Shown here piece after piece: positions 20,241 to 33,421 of a DNA stretch of 64,000 bases. The stretch covers positions 48,331,090 to 48,395,089 of the forward strand of contig CM070908.1 in the NCBI GenBank assembly GCA_036417435.1, written 5' to 3'. Source of the DNA: Inia geoffrensis (Eukaryota; Chordata; Mammalia; Artiodactyla; Iniidae). The position numbers were made by a program, and so were the translations under genes. How positions within the stretch are numbered: the first letter of the stretch is position 1; every line of letters starts with the position of its first letter. The notes under the pieces are model-generated. The model saw only the letters and a program-made list of their open reading frames with translations, did no database searches and was not told the origin of the DNA.

Positions 20241-20475
20241 GATTTTTATTTTTATCTTTATATTTTAAAAATTTTATTGGAGCGTAGTTGATTTACAATG
20301 TTGGGTTAGTTTCTGCTGTATAGCAAAGTGAGTCAGTTATACGTACACATATATCCACTCTCTTCTAGACTCCATTCCCATATAGGTCATTACAGGGTAC
20401 TGAGCAGAGTTCCCTGTGCTCTATAGTAGGTCCTTATTAATTATCTATTTTATATATAAAATACAATTTTTAAAT
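20241..20475 (-). mobile_element. L1 3'UTR end, 5'-truncated
   Basis: Reverse-oriented L1 3' terminus: the T-rich tail at 20241-20275, then TTATTGGAGCGTAGTTGATT, GGTTAGTTTCTGCTGTATAGC and CCATATAGGTCATTACAGGG, truncated near 20475. It is the older cetartiodactyl L1 3' type, different from the 9122 element. Confidence 0.85.
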
Positions 20476-21055
20476 GTTTGGTTTGTTTGACTCTAGTGGA
20501 CAAGTAATGATGTTGTTCATGGCCACTGAGGACAGAGAAAGAGGGACATTGAAACTTTCTACCCCATTTCCCTCCTCTGTACAAAGGACGAAGTGGTCCC
20601 TGCCCTTCCCATCTCACAGCATTACTAGGACCAAAAAAAGTATTTAAAATACTTTAAAAATTATACAGCAATTTCCCAAATAACTCTTTATGATTGGTTT
20701 ACATTTAACCAAAATTTATAATTAAAACAAAAATTATAAAGCATATAACTATATGAAGGCAATAAAGACATATTTTTTAAATAGAAGGAACTAATCTTTT
20801 GGCAAGAAATGTGTATTACAATCTAGGTTCTCCTTTCCTTCTCTCTGCTTTTCTATCCTGCATCCTGATTTCATCACACCATGGACTGAAGAAAAAAATC
20901 CAAAGTTATTCTGTAACGCCTGTTGTTCCTCAGTGCCTTGCAACTTCACCACGTGATTGATTGTCCCACCTCCATCCAGGCACACATGTACTGTCCCCCC
21001 TCCACATGAACACACACAGGGAATGAATTCAGTAACCCCCGGTTAAGATCTTGGG
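20476..21055. other. Unassigned non-coding DNA
   Basis: No gene and no clear repeat. An AT-rich part at 20630-20780 has several TTTAAAATA-like runs. Confidence 0.5.
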
Positions 21056-21057
21056 CA

Positions 21058-21210
21058 GCATGTCAGTCTTCTCATCTGTAAAATGGGTGTAATTTTATCT
21101 ATCTCACAGACTGAGGACCAAATGAAATTAAATACACATGACATATGTGTGAATTGATACTATACCTGGCAAAAAGTAAGAACTCAATAAATAGGACTTT
21201 ATTATTATTA
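21058..21210 (+). repeat. MIR SINE
   Basis: CAGTCTTCTCATCTGTAAAA followed by TGGGTGTAATTTTATCTAT and an ACCTGGCAAAAAGTAAGAAC then CTCAATAAATA ending is the MIR order. Confidence 0.75.
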
Positions 21211-24200
21211 TTACATAAGACAAACTCTGCAAACAGATCTACATTGCCCTTGGAAATCTTTATTTCTTGCTTGGCCACATTACAAATTACTGGCGACCCC
21301 CATGGACTTTGATCTCTACATTCACACTTACCTGTGTTGACAGATGACCTGGTTTCCCCTGCCCCACCCCACCCACATCTTTCTGAATTTCTATAACATT
21401 TAGGGTCTGTCTCACAACATTTCATACTGAATGATTGAACTATCTGCTCTATGTTCACGTTGTCTTTATAAATAGACTCTAAATTCCATAAGTGGATATA
21501 TCTAGCAGGACGCCCAGAAAAATACAACAAATGGGATGAGTTGATAATAAAAGGGTCCTTTCTCAGCATCTCTCTCCTCTTTGGGAGTCTTGTTGAAGTT
21601 CTGACTTCCCTGTCCTCTCTCTATCAAAATTAATCTGCAAGTTCTAAAGGAAGAAAGAAAGTGAAAAAATGAGGAATATGTAACTTTTTAAAACCTGGGT
21701 CTCAAAACGGGGAGAATGTTGGTTTTAGAACATTTTGCTCTTCTTGAATGTATTTTCTTTCATTCGCTGACAATTCCAAAATTGCAATAGTAATTGCATT
21801 GTTCCCCCAAATGTCCTAGTTAGAACCAAAGCCAAGATTATTTTATCTGGCTATTAGGAGAGAGCTGTAGGAGGAGCCCATAAAACGTGCTTTCTTGATA
21901 AGAATGCAGATCATCTCACAGAGGAAGGAAAATCCGCCTCAGGCAGCAGAAGTCTTTGCTAGACAGCACTAGAAGCTTCTGAAAAGTGCCCGTAGCAACA
22001 CAGAGCAGTTGCACTAAGAGGCTGCTTCAGATAGAAGTGTGTTCATGTGGCGACTCTTTAATTTCATTTTCTAATTCTATTCATGGAATCTAAAGGTTGT
22101 ATAACTTGGGCAAAAGACTCAGCCATCCTTCTGAGTACACACTCTGGTACTTTTAATGAAGGCAAATGTACTTCACCTCTTCAAGCTCAGTTTTCTTCTT
22201 TGTGAAATGCGAATGAAAATATTTCCACCCAAAGAGAACATGTAATATCTTTCCCTGTAGGTATTTGGAGAGCAATAATAAGACAACAATCTGTCTCTTG
22301 ACTCTTTGAGCCATTGGAAGCTACATATAAACGTGTTGGCAATTCTCCCAACTTTATACACAAGTATAATTAAAATAAAATTAAAACATGACGATCATAT
22401 TAAAGATTTATTTAATTCATTAATGAGGGAACCAGCAGGATGTTAAAGCTGATTCAAAGAGAATTTGAAAATCTCATTTTATATAGGCCCTGAAAGAATT
22501 ACTCCTGGAATAAGATTGTTAAATTTAGATACAAAATTTGTCTACTTCCTTCAGGACAATAAAACTGGTAAAATGGTGAAAATATAAGTAATAAAAATGG
22601 TCATCTTGGCATTACCATTTCTAGTGTTCAGGTATCATTTGCGTTTGTATCAGAGAAAATCTAAAGTTAACATTTAACTTCAAAGATTACAATTCCTAAT
22701 CAAGGGAAATAGCTAGTCAAACAAAGGCAACTTCTCCCAGAAAAATAATCCTGGGGACGTCTGGCTAGACAATATTCCTCTGACATTGAAAGGACGTGCG
22801 GTCATGATTTTATCTTATTCCCAAGCTTTGAATATATATTTTCATATTACCTATTTGTTTTCCATATTTCCTATTACTCCCATTCCGGGTTGGTACCTTC
22901 AATTATTTTTCTTTTTTTACTTCTCTTTGTCCCTATAAGTCCCCCTGTCTCTAACTCTCTTTCCCCATCAGTCATTTATTGACCAATTACATACGTCAAT
23001 CTTTTCCAATTCTGCTTTCTCTTTGAGTCATTATTTGAGTCTGCCTTAGTCCTTATGCTAAAAGCTGACTTAAACCTAATTGGCTATGCACAACTAGCTT
23101 CCTTTTAGAGATGTTAAGGTTCGCTATTTCCCTCCCTGTATCTCTATGAGTTATAAGGAAAACAAATCTCAAACAACATTCTTCCATACATCTAAAATCT
23201 AAAACAAGCAAGCCCAAAGTTCTATAAACTTAATGAAATCCTGGTTCTCTGTCCTTTTATCCACTCCCAAATCACCTGGTATGAAAATTTCACTTAAGGC
23301 AAACGTGAAATATTCTGTGGCATACATTTTTTCACCATTTTTCTTTTTAGAATCAAATGATCAAGAATCTTCTAAACCAGCATCCCAGGACGAAGTAGGA
23401 ATTAAACGTAGGGAGCTATTACTAAGGGTAGGTGGTGTGCTAGAGTTTTTAAAATTCTCTGTTCATGTAAGAGTAGGGATATATCTGCCATATTCTAACC
23501 CATCCTTGTATCTTGAAGACTGTCATTTTCACCAAGGAAAGCCCATATCTGATACCCATTATGCTTATTAACAAACTATTGATTTCACCAATGACAATCC
23601 ATTTATAACATTCATGATGCTAATTAGCACAATTCTGGGTTGATCAGAGATCAAGCTAGCTGAAGCCTTGTGGATGCCATCTCTGGTGTGTGGTCTTCTG
23701 AATAAATGTCAACTAACTACCGCTGGAGTGTCCTCACATCGAGGAATTATCTCCCCCAAGGGTGTCACGTTCATTTAGATTACACAAGCTTTTCTGGAAG
23801 TAGTTTGAAATGTAAATATATGTCATCACAATCTAGGTGACCTGTTTCTAAATGGAGATATCACAGCCTGCCACTCTCTGTGGAAAGCAGGGGTGACATG
23901 GTACTCACCACCATGAAAGTTTCCTATCTCTAGACTCTGGACGTTGGGGTAGTGGCAACACTTATTTGGGGATCCAGGTCCCATTTACCCTGGCCATCGG
24001 GAATTGAGCAAAGGAGGCATATGAGTCTGAATGTCTTCCTGGAGAGCTGGGGTACCCCCAGGATAAGCCCCCATTGCCCAAGAATTGCCAAAGCTACTGG
24101 CTACTGGGAAAAGATGAGGAACTGAAGAGATCTGTCCTGACCTATTGTAAAGAAAGAATGTCTTTTTATATTGCTCGTTTCTTATCGGCACTAGTGTCTG

Positions 24201-24985
24201 TCAGAGCTTCCGGGAAAAATAAAGACCAAAACACCTCTGGTTTAAATTCAATTGTAATTGTGTCAGGTTTTATATTATGATAAAATCTTGGCCTCTTTAC
24301 AAGGAGGTTAAATCCCTAGTTGACTCAAAGTGAATTTCGTTTCTCCAAAGATGAGCAGAATGAGACAAAAACATGACCCATATTTTTTCTCCTCAGAGTC
24401 CAAATTCTTGCTCTATTTTATTTTCCCCTCCCATCTATCTTAGGAGATTTTCTCACAGCCAACAGGGTGGAGGTGTGCTCTTGCTGCTTGGGGAGCAGAA
24501 AAATTCATGGCTTCCTTTAGCAGAAAAGATCCTGTATTATTTTAGGCAAAGAGAGCAGCCTGGAGTGATTCACTGGGCTTGCTGTGCCCCATCCAGAGCT
24601 TTTACCTGTTTATGACAATATAATTTCATTTGCTTTTAGAGATGCACTTTATGCCTCTTCTGTCAGACTAACTCAGAAATACGTCCACCAGGCAAGCTAC
24701 TTCACCCCTCTTGCCATCTACATTGCAAGAGGTGGAGTCAGAGGCTGATTTCTGCTCCTCCCTGGGTAAGAAGAGGGGTTGCAATAGTTGCTGACACCCC
24801 CAAAATGGGGGGTTCTGAAAGTTTTGACTCTATGCAGTGCCATGGTCTACATGCCAGAACTTACCATCCTACAATTGAGAACACAGTTTAGGTGATTATT
24901 TCAATAAATGTCCTAGAGTTAGAATCATTTTTTGCCATGTGGGTGGTAGTATACAGTGTGGGTTTTGTTTGTTAACCTCAGCCCA
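21211..24985. other. Long stretch of unassigned, mostly unique DNA
   Basis: No gene can be supported. The composition is ordinary and AT-rich. A segment at 23351-23427 has splice-like borders and is described among the findings. The segment 24215-24275 contains AATAAAG and may be the end of an old LTR-like repeat, but I cannot assign it. Confidence 0.45.
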
Positions 24986-24989
24986 GGTT

Positions 24990-25790
24990 TCATCTTACTT
25001 TATTCCATTTTTTTTCTCTTTATATTTATTTCCTAAGTTTTAACATTTTTAGTGTAATTTTTAGAGACTTTACACATATGCAAATGACTTTAGTGCAAAC
25101 ATAACAAGCCCCCATGGATGCCCCTTCCACTCATAGATCGTCATTGTTTTCCTCAGATTTGCTGATTCCATTCCTTTGCCTTCCTTTCCAGAAAGAACCA
25201 TTCTCATGAATGTGATCTTTTTTATTCTCATGCATGTTTTCATATTTTTAATACACATATCTATAAATGGTACATAGTGTTGACAGGCATGTTTTAAAAT
25301 TTTATAAATACTCTATAGTTTTCTTTTGTCTGATTTTGCCATAATTTATTTATCTATTTTCTTAGGATGTTTCCAGTTTTTCACTATCACAAACAATGTT
25401 GCAAAGAACATCCTTATCCATTTTTCCACATATAAGTGTTCTTCAGAGGCTCAGACTACAATGGAATTTCTATGTTTTTGGATATGAATATCTTCAACTT
25501 TACCAGATATTGTGGAATTGTTCTCCAAGGAGAAATGTTGGCGTTCTTTATATACTCTGGATACTAAAACATTGTTGGTGATATGCACAGTAAATGCATT
25601 TTCCAGTCTGTGGCTTGTCTTTTCCTTTTGTTCATGTGGGTTTTAGAAGTGATTTTAATTTCAATGCATTCAAAGGTATCAAGTTTTCTTTTATGTTTTT
25701 TGCATTTTGTACCTTGTTCTAAAAATCCTTCCCTTTCACATGGTTGTAAGGATGTCACTGTCTCCCTCACTCTCTAGTTCCTTTGTCTAT
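24990..25790 (-). mobile_element. Ancient L1M LINE 3' fragment
   Basis: Read in reverse this has the order seen in old L1 3' ends: the TTATTCTCATGCATGTTTTC segment, CTATAAATGGTACATAGTGT, TCCAGTTTTTCACTATCACA, GTGGAATTGTTCTCCAAGGA and TTGTTCATGTGGGTTTTAG. It is heavily diverged and has no open frame of note. The subfamily is uncertain. Confidence 0.6.
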
Positions 25791-26199
25791 GAGATCAGGC
25801 TTCATAGGTGGCCCCAAGCACTGGCTTAATCCATGTGAATCTAGATGCAAGATTTAGCACTTCTTGATATTCTCAAAATGCATTAGTGAGCTAGGTAGAT
25901 TTTACAGTAGGGACCAAGAAGGAGTTCACGTCTACTCCACAATAGATAAAGCAATCCCTCCTGTTAGCTATTTCTGTTCTGTCCCTTTGTTAAATTGACC
26001 TTACTAGCACTTTCTCTGCCAGAATTAGTCCTGATTTTTTCTCCCTTTGGGGAGCAAAAATAACTCTTTGCTTCATGAAAAACTCCACCTGTTTCACTAT
26101 AAAGCTTGGGTGACAGTTGACTTATAAATTGACAAGAAACAGCATATAAAAGTATCATCCTAATTACAGTGGTTCTCTCATGTAAAGAAATTCTCTTAA

Positions 26200-27050
26200 T
26201 CATTTATTCATTTATTTAAATCATATTTATTAAGCACTGACTAAGTGTCAAGCATTATACAAGACACTGGTGTGAACAATGTCCCAGGTGGAAAAGATCA
26301 AGGAGGGCAATCTGGGAAGGCTACTCTGAGGAGGTAACATGTAAAGTGAGATGGGAAGAATAGGGAACTAGCCATTTCAAGTGGGGGAAAACATCTAACA
26401 GGAGGTAAATGGCACGTGCAAGAGCCAAATGCAAGGAAAAGGGCTTGGCATGTAGGGGCAACTAAAAGGATGACAATCATCACTAAAAGGAAATGTTGAA
26501 GGAGGAAAATGTTATGGAATGTGGATGGATGTGGATGGAGAGCAACACGGGTGAAATTATTTAGTGCCTTTTGGGCTTTCATAAGGAGAGGCTAATTTGA
26601 TTTGACGTGTGTTTTTAAAATATAGCATTGGCTGTATTTTGTAGATAGACTGGCAGTAAATGCTATAGAAGGAGACTGATTAGGAAGCTACTGCTGGGGT
26701 TTAGGTGAGATGCGGTGATAACCAAGATTATTCTGTGAAAGAAGAGACGTAGAGAAATATACCTCAGAGGAAGTGATGACAGGATTTTCTGAAGAGATAA
26801 ATAAAGAGAGTAAGGAATCAAAAATGGTTCCCTGTATTGCAATGTGATTAAGTGTGGGACATTAAGATGGTGAGGCCACCCCCCACCCCAGGTGGGTTTA
26901 GGATAGGACAGGGATGGTGGCAGTCAAGAGTTTTGTCTTATGCACTTCACTTCTGGTGCCTATGGGGCATCTGCTGGAGACATGGAGTATTCAGTTGGAT
27001 CTAGAGCTCAGAGAAGAGGTGAAGTTGGGAATATCAGCTGGTAGGAAATG
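26200..27050. repeat. L2/MIR-like end followed by old dispersed repeat (copy B)
   Basis: It begins with the sequence TTTATTAAGCACTGACTAAG, characteristic of ends of old mammalian repeats. It continues with GGAAGGCTACTCTGAGGAGG, ACGTGCAAGAGCCAAATGC, TTAGGAAGCTACTGCTGGGG and GAGTATTCAGTTGGATCTAG. The order parallels 19500-20240 and the other copies listed there. No coding capacity. Confidence 0.5.
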
Positions 27051-29830
27051 ACATTTTCTACTTCATGAAGGAGTGATAGATATATAGGTAGGAAAAGGGA
27101 ATGAAGGAAGATCTTACTTTATATTCAGCCTAAATTTTAGATTCCAGTGACTACCAGCCATGGCCTTGAACTTCGTGCATGGATGGGGATTTTGGACAGA
27201 CTAACTCAGGAAGCCCAGGAAAAGGCAAAAGATGGCAATCACCCATTTGGTCCCATTTACACATCTCATTATTCCTCTAGGGGTCTGTTGGTTTTTAGAA
27301 TTTTCAGTTAAGTGCTAGAAAGTACCAATGTACTTCAAAAGTAATGAGGTTGCACCCTTTAAAGGAAAATTTGGATTAAAACATTGAAGGTTTATTGAGA
27401 GACTTGTATCTTACAACGTGTGTGTCAATAGGCAACAAAGCTGACATGCCTGTGTTTGAACAACATTAACAGTTCCAAAACTTTTACTGGGTTTCTGTTG
27501 ATATTCCCAAAGTAGATTTGTTGATTATTTCTACATAATTGACAAGGAATCTGGCACTTCAGTAGATTGTGCTTACTTTTTCTTATTGCAGTTAAAATGA
27601 TGAATTGTTGAGCTTCTTTGGCTGAATCATCTGTATGGCCATTGAAAGATTCATTTGCAGTTTATACTTGTGTTTTCTCTCAGTGATGAGTCCACTTGTA
27701 TTTACCTTCAGCTGCAACTTGCAGACAAAATTCTGGACTCAGTCATCCTGTCTTACAGATGACAAGTATACCTATTAGTCAAAAAATATTGGGTGCCTAC
27801 TATGAACCAGCTGCTGTGGTACCCATGAGAGTCACCATAAAACTAGGTCATCATTCTTGAATCCGTGAAACTTACAGTCTGGAAAAGAAACAGTCTTGTA
27901 ATTACCTACATATACTGCAAGATAGAATGGGAAAATGGTTATAATAGATTTTTTAAAATATGCTGAATCACTTTCAGGTAACAATGTCTGCTTGACATGG
28001 GTTTACAAAATATCTTTAATGAAATGAGTAAAAGCTAGTAAAAACTAGCACTAAACAAAAAATAGATCACCAGTAGAATAAAATAAGGAAAGGGAAAATA
28101 ATTGAATGCCCCAGATTTCCCCAAGTGGCAGCAAGAAAAGAATTAAAATACTATAGTGAGATGTGGCATATATCTGAACCACATCTCCAAGATTTAAGAA
28201 GCAATACTGGTGAGTATACTATTCAGGGTAGGGTAATTGTTGAAACATGCAATAATACAACCTCAGTGTTTAACGTGTTACATGCTGCTTCCTTGCTCAT
28301 TACACACCAACATGGTTACTCCATTGAGGTAGCTTCCAGGATCTTTCCATCTATGGATCCTTCTTCCTCTAAGGTCTCAGGGTCCTCTCCATTAAGGAGA
28401 AGAAAGTTAGAAAGTCACAAATGATAAGTTGTTATGGAATAATCTTGGAAGTGTCTGACCTCACCTGGTCAGAAGACCTCTGAGACACGGCCTCCCTTAA
28501 CTGCAAGAAAGGCTAGAAAATGTAGTCTGTGCATGCCCAGGAGGAAAGGAAGTTTTGGCAGATATAGCATCTTAATCACAGAGAGTCTACAAAAGCCCTA
28601 AAATTCCCATTCATCATCCTCAAACTGGAGAGAAGTGAAACAAAGGACTTCTTCCATTTTCTCTTTTCACTGGGGAAGTAGAAGAGTTAAATGAGAAGTG
28701 AACAACCGAGGATGACCCTCCTTGAGGGAGGACAGGCTCCAGGGCTCCCCCAGGGATGGGAAGCACTCAGACTATCTGCCAGGGTGATAGGACATGCCAC
28801 CGCTACGCAGGTGTCACAAACGTTGGTTTAAAACAGTCATCTATCAAAATCCGCAGACATTAAAGATCCCCATTTAAGAAGGGCTGCTCTCAGCCTCAAG
28901 TAAGTCCCCTCTTTCCTTCTCTTTCAGCCACCCCACTCGAGCTTTCCAGGTCCACCAAAACAAAAGCAAAAACAAAATTAAAAACAACCTGCTAGGACCT
29001 GGAATGCCCGTTTGTCGTTTAGAGGGATACAAATAGGTCTCAGTGGAAAGGAACTTAAGGGGAACTCACTCTCTCACACTGTAGCAGATCAAATAGGAAT
29101 TCTGGACAAGTCTCATGATAACCATGATACGACGAAGAAAACCCCATGGCAACTATAAATACACTGCAAAGGAGGAGAAAACATAAGAAGAAAAGACAAA
29201 GAACCTAGTCTAGAAGAACACTGTAACTCAGGGAATAAAAGAAAATCCCATGCATATCCTTTATGCTATAGAAGACTGATAGAATTGAGAATTTAATTCA
29301 AAAAAAAAACAACTCAGAGATGAAATCACAAGGTAACAGGGTGTGGTCACAAGGGCAAGTGACCCTGGATGACCACAATCTCATTGTTGGTCCTCAAGGC
29401 ACAGAGCAAGGCAGAAGAAGGCAAAAATTGGACCAGATAGACAATAATCACCATGCTAATCACTCAGTAGAAGGAATTTAGTGTTTCCTAAAACCCAAGG
29501 ATGGAAATAAAGCCAAGCTTCCAGTAGAGAGCAGAACCGAGGCTTGGGAAGCCCCCAGGACTCTCACCGTTTCTTGCCTGTGCTGTTGTGCTGTAAAACT
29601 TCTTATCCTCTAAAGAGTCTTCACAGATTCTGAGTTCACATGGAAGAATATGTTTTATGTTATGCTTCCAGCAACAGACAGACTCTCTACCTGACCCTCA
29701 ATCACAATTCCAAACTCCCAGGAGAAGAGTCTGATAGATCCAGCTTCTGTTACGTGCAACACCTTGGTCCAGTGGGCTTCAGAGAGGCATAAAGTCATAA
29801 GGCAACACTAATTCACAGTTCCTGTGTGGG
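27051..29830. other. Unassigned non-coding DNA
   Basis: No gene can be supported. 27320-27770 has even composition and may be an unrecognised old repeat. An open frame at 28125-28424 begins on GTG, has no recognised domain and is treated as chance. A-rich segments at 28960-28990 and 29300-29310 look like remnants of A-tails. Confidence 0.45.
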
Positions 29831-29834
29831 AACC

Positions 29835-30060
29835 GGATGCCAGCACTGGGCCAAGTGATCACCATGGGGCATCTCACACCACCTTTGCACAGGAGAGAGA
29901 GCACTAATGTCATTATTTTAAATGGGTGATAACATCACAGCTCAGAGAATTTAAGTTGCTTGCCCAGTGTGACAGACGTATCATGTTTCAGAGCCAGTTT
30001 CAAATCCAGGTGACCAGCTCCAAAATTTGCTCTCAACCTTTATGCTAAATCCCCAGTACA
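29835..30060 (-). repeat. MIR SINE, reverse orientation
   Basis: ATCACAGCTCAGAGAATTTA followed by AGTTGCTTGCCCAGTGTGAC and CAGAGCCAGTTTCAAATCCAG is the reverse MIR order. The remaining parts are diverged. Confidence 0.7.
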
Positions 30061-30114
30061 CACAGAATCCAGTTACCAAAGAACAGAGGATGGTGGTCTA
30101 TGAATTGGACAGAT

Positions 30115-30300
30115 TCCCTAAAAAATGAACATTATTTTCCTAACATTTCTTTGGGATAAAGTCTTAAATGTAGTCTTACTGGGTCATTGGATATATTACT
30201 CAATGACTCTCCTGAAAAGTTGCTCCCGTTTACATCCCATGAGAAGTGTATGGAAATGCTTCTCTCATCACGTTATTGCCAACAGTGAGTACTAATATTT
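30115..30300 (-). repeat. Ancient L1M 3' fragment
   Basis: The segment TTTGGGATAAAGTCTTAAATG, then TACTGGGTCATTGGATATAT, then TTTACATCCCATGAGAAGTG resembles reverse-oriented old L1 3' sequence. Short and diverged. Confidence 0.45.
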
Positions 30301-31084
30301 TATTTCATCGTTGCCAGTTGAGTAGGGAGATGGAGTAGGAAGACTTTATTCCGACTGAGGGGTTGGGGGAATCTTCAGAGAAGAGGTCAATGTGGGCACA
30401 TGAGAGCAAAGCAGACAGACCAAGAAGTCCATGGTGATGTGGAAAAGGCAGGGAGGATGCCCTCTGGATGGCTTGAAAACAGAGTGTAGGGGGCTGTACT
30501 GAGCAATGATTCCAGGGAACCATGAAAGCCAAGGTGAAGTATTGTGACCTTATCATAAGCGTTTTATGGAGGAGAGGTGTTATTCAACAGAAATAGTCTC
30601 TAAATAATCATTGTGTGAGATATTTGCCTAAGACAGTTACCTTATACACACATATTTACATTCACTATATACATTATTTCCTTCACCACCACCCCTCCCC
30701 ACCATACAATCATTTTCAGACAAGTAACTGTTTTGTTTTAAGAATGCTGACGGGATTCATATAGGATTACCTATATTAGGGTAAAAGCATTTTACTAATT
30801 GGATGACAGGTGTGAGGGCTTTTCAGCTTCGAAATACATCCGACTAGCAACATTTGCATTCTATGAGAAATCTATGCTAATATTCACACTCCAAGGAGGA
30901 GTTTAAATTGAAAATTTTGAAAAACTTAAAGTCAGTAAATAATATTTTGGAGAGAGGGGTGGCCGTGCCACAGTGATATCAGTGAGGAAGGTTAAATGGA
31001 AGGAATGAATTTGCCAGGTGTGAACTCTCCTGAAGCTGAAATCACCTGTGATGCCTGGGACTGGAAATGAATTCTGCTTCTTGC
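30301..31084. other. Unassigned non-coding DNA
   Basis: No gene or clear repeat seen. The G/A-rich first part (30305-30556) contains only a chance minus-strand frame. Confidence 0.45.
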
Positions 31085-31262
31085 TCACAAGCTTTAGAGT
31101 GCATTAGGATCACCTGGAGGGCTTGTAAAAGCAAAGTGCTGAGCCCATCCCCAGAGCTTTTGACTCAAGAGGATTGGAGGTTGGCTGAGAATATGCGTTT
31201 CAAAAAAATTCCCTGGTGATGCCTGTCCCAGTAATTACACTTTGAGAGCCATTTCTCTAGAA
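31085..31262 (+). mobile_element. MER5A hAT-Charlie DNA transposon remnant
   Basis: TTAGGATCACCTGGAGGGCT then TGCTGAGCCCATCCCCAGAG, GACTCAAGAGGATTGGAGGT and AGTAATTACACTTTGAGAGC follow the MER5A order. It is a short non-autonomous element with no transposase. Confidence 0.75.
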
Positions 31263-31288
31263 AAATCCTAATAGTGTACCTGCTTGTC

Positions 31289-31302
31289 AAAATGGGTGGA
31301 AG
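31289..31302. repeat. Target-site duplication, left copy, of the L1MA at 31303-37436
   Basis: AAAATGGGTGGAAG here matches AAAATGAGTGGAAG at 37437-37450 in 13 of 14 positions. It lies directly before the L1 5' start and directly after its A-rich tail. Confidence 0.85.
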
Positions 31303-32317
31303 TGGGGGCTGTGGACAAGATGGTGGAGTAGGAAGACCCTGAGCTCACCTCCTCCTATGGGTACACCAAAATTACAACTATTTACAGAACAACTATTGAT
31401 GAGAATGACCTGAAGACAAGCAGAAAAATCGTACACAACTAAAGATGTAAAGAAGGAAACACAACGAGATAGGTAGGAGGGGTGGAGTTGTGGTATAGGC
31501 GTACCCCTCGGTGGACAGCCCACAAATAGGAGGATAACCAGAATTGCAGAGTTTTCCCCAAGGAATGAGGGGTCTGAGTCCCACAGTGGGCACCCCAGCC
31601 CAGGGGTCCTACAATGAGAACAGAAGCCCCAAGAACATTTGGCTTTGAAGGCCAGCAGAGCTTGCTTTCAGGAGAGCCAGAAGGTTGTTAGAAACATAGA
31701 CTCCACTCCTAAAGGGTGCACACAACAACTCACACATTCTGGGACCCATGTTAGAAGCAGTAATTTGGAAGTAGCATGTGTCAGACCCACTTGCTGATTT
31801 TGGAGAGCCTCAGGGAGAGGCAGGAGGCAACTGGGATTCATATGGGAGACATAGATGCTGGCAGTCATTTTTGGAAGTTCATTCTACCATGAGGATGATG
31901 GTGCTGGCAAGCAACATTTTGGAATCCTCCCTCTGGCTTATTAGTGCAGGGGTCCAGCCCCATCCACCAGTGGGTCAGCCCCAGAAATGGGACTCCCCAG
32001 TTCTTGCAACCAGCCATGCCATGATCTGGCCCCATCCACACTCAGCCAGCTGCCTCTGCACTAGGTAGGACCTGGCATCTAACTGGTTTGGGGGCCAGTC
32101 ACGCCTACCAGCATGCCCACAGTGGTCAGCCCTACCCCAACACAAGGACCCACACAGCCCACAGAAAGGGTACTCCTAGAGCCTATAGCTCTGGTGAACA
32201 GAGGGACATGTGCTGCTGGACCCCATAAGACACCTTCTACATAAGACCATTTCTCCAAGATTGGAATATATAACTGACATCCTAATACATAGAAATAAAA
32301 ACAGAGAATCAGGCAAA
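31303..32317 (+). promoter_or_regulatory. L1MA 5'UTR
   Basis: About 1 kb of 5'UTR, alignable by eye to the 5' part (in reverse) of the element at 57570-60655. Both contain the AGACCCTGAGCTCACCTC start region, a GGGGTCTGAGTC segment and a GGAATCCTCC-type segment. The GC-rich second half, with CCAGCC-like repeats, is non-coding. Confidence 0.75.
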
Positions 32318-33159
32318 ATGAGGCAACAGAGAAATATTTTTGAAATGAAGGACCAAGATAAAAACCCAAAAGAAGAGCTAAATGAAGTGGAGATAAGCAT
32401 TCTTCCCAAATAAGAATTCAAGGTAATAAAGATGCTCAACAAACTCGGGAGAAAAATGGATGATCACAGTGAGTAGTTTAAGAAAGAGTTAGAAAATATA
32501 AAGAAGAACCAAACAGAGCTGAAGAATACAATAACTGATAAAAAATACACTAGAAAGAATCAACAATAGATTAGAAACTACAGAGGAATGGGTTAATGAA
32601 CTGGAAGACAGAGTAGTGGAAAACACTCAAGCAGAATAGAAAGAAAATAATTTTAAAAAGTAAGGACAGTTTAGGAGGCTTCTGGAACAGCAGCAAGTGT
32701 ACTAACATTTGCATTATAGGGGTCCCAGGAGGAGAAGAGAGAGAGAAAGGGAAAGAGAACATATTTGAAGACATGATAGCTAACAACTTCCCTAAGCTGG
32801 GAAAGGAAACTGACAACTAGGTCCAGGAAGCACAGAGAGCCCCAAACAAGATCAACCAAAAGAGGTCCACACCAACGCACAGTGTAATTAAAATGGCAAA
32901 ATTAAAGAAGTAAGAAGCCACAAGAACTACAATAAAGCTAGCAACTGACTTTTCAGCAGAAACTCTAGAGGCCAGAAGGTAGTAGCGTGATATATGTAAA
33001 GTGATGAAAGGGAAAAACCAACAACCAAGAATACCCTACTCAGCAATGCTCTCATTCAGATTTGAAGGAGACATAAAGGGTTTCACGGATAAACAAAAGC
33101 TAAAAGAGTTCAGCACCACGAAGCTGGCTCTACAAGAAATGTTAAAGGGACTTCTCTAA
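32318..33159 (+). pseudogene. L1MA ORF1 relic
   Basis: It starts at the ATG at 32318 and ends with a stop at 33157-33159 after a LQEMLKGLL-type C-terminus. Multiple stops occur between (for example TAA near 32411 and TAG near 32638). The coiled-coil-like EELNEVEISIL segment and the AETLEARR-type region near 32960 are recognisable. This would have encoded the L1 RNA-binding chaperone. Confidence 0.75.
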
Positions 33160-33421
33160 GCAGAAAAGAAAAGACATACCTAGAAATGTAGATATTATGA
33201 AAGGAAAAATCTCATTGGTAAAGGCAAATACACAGCAAAGGTAGTAGATCAACCACTTATAAAACTGGTAAGCTTAAGTGACAAGTAAGAAGGTTAAATG
33301 ACAAAAGTGGTAAAATCATCTGTGCCCACACTAACAAGCTAAGGGCTACACAAAACAAAGAGATGTAAATAAATATGATGCAAAAAATTAAACATGTGGG
33401 AGGGAGTAAAAATGCAGGGTA

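Noticed and set aside
28125..28424. 99-codon plus-strand frame next to a GTGAGT-like donor
   Set aside because: The frame starts on GTG, continues across the supposed donor and has no recognised protein similarity. No acceptor of comparable quality precedes it.
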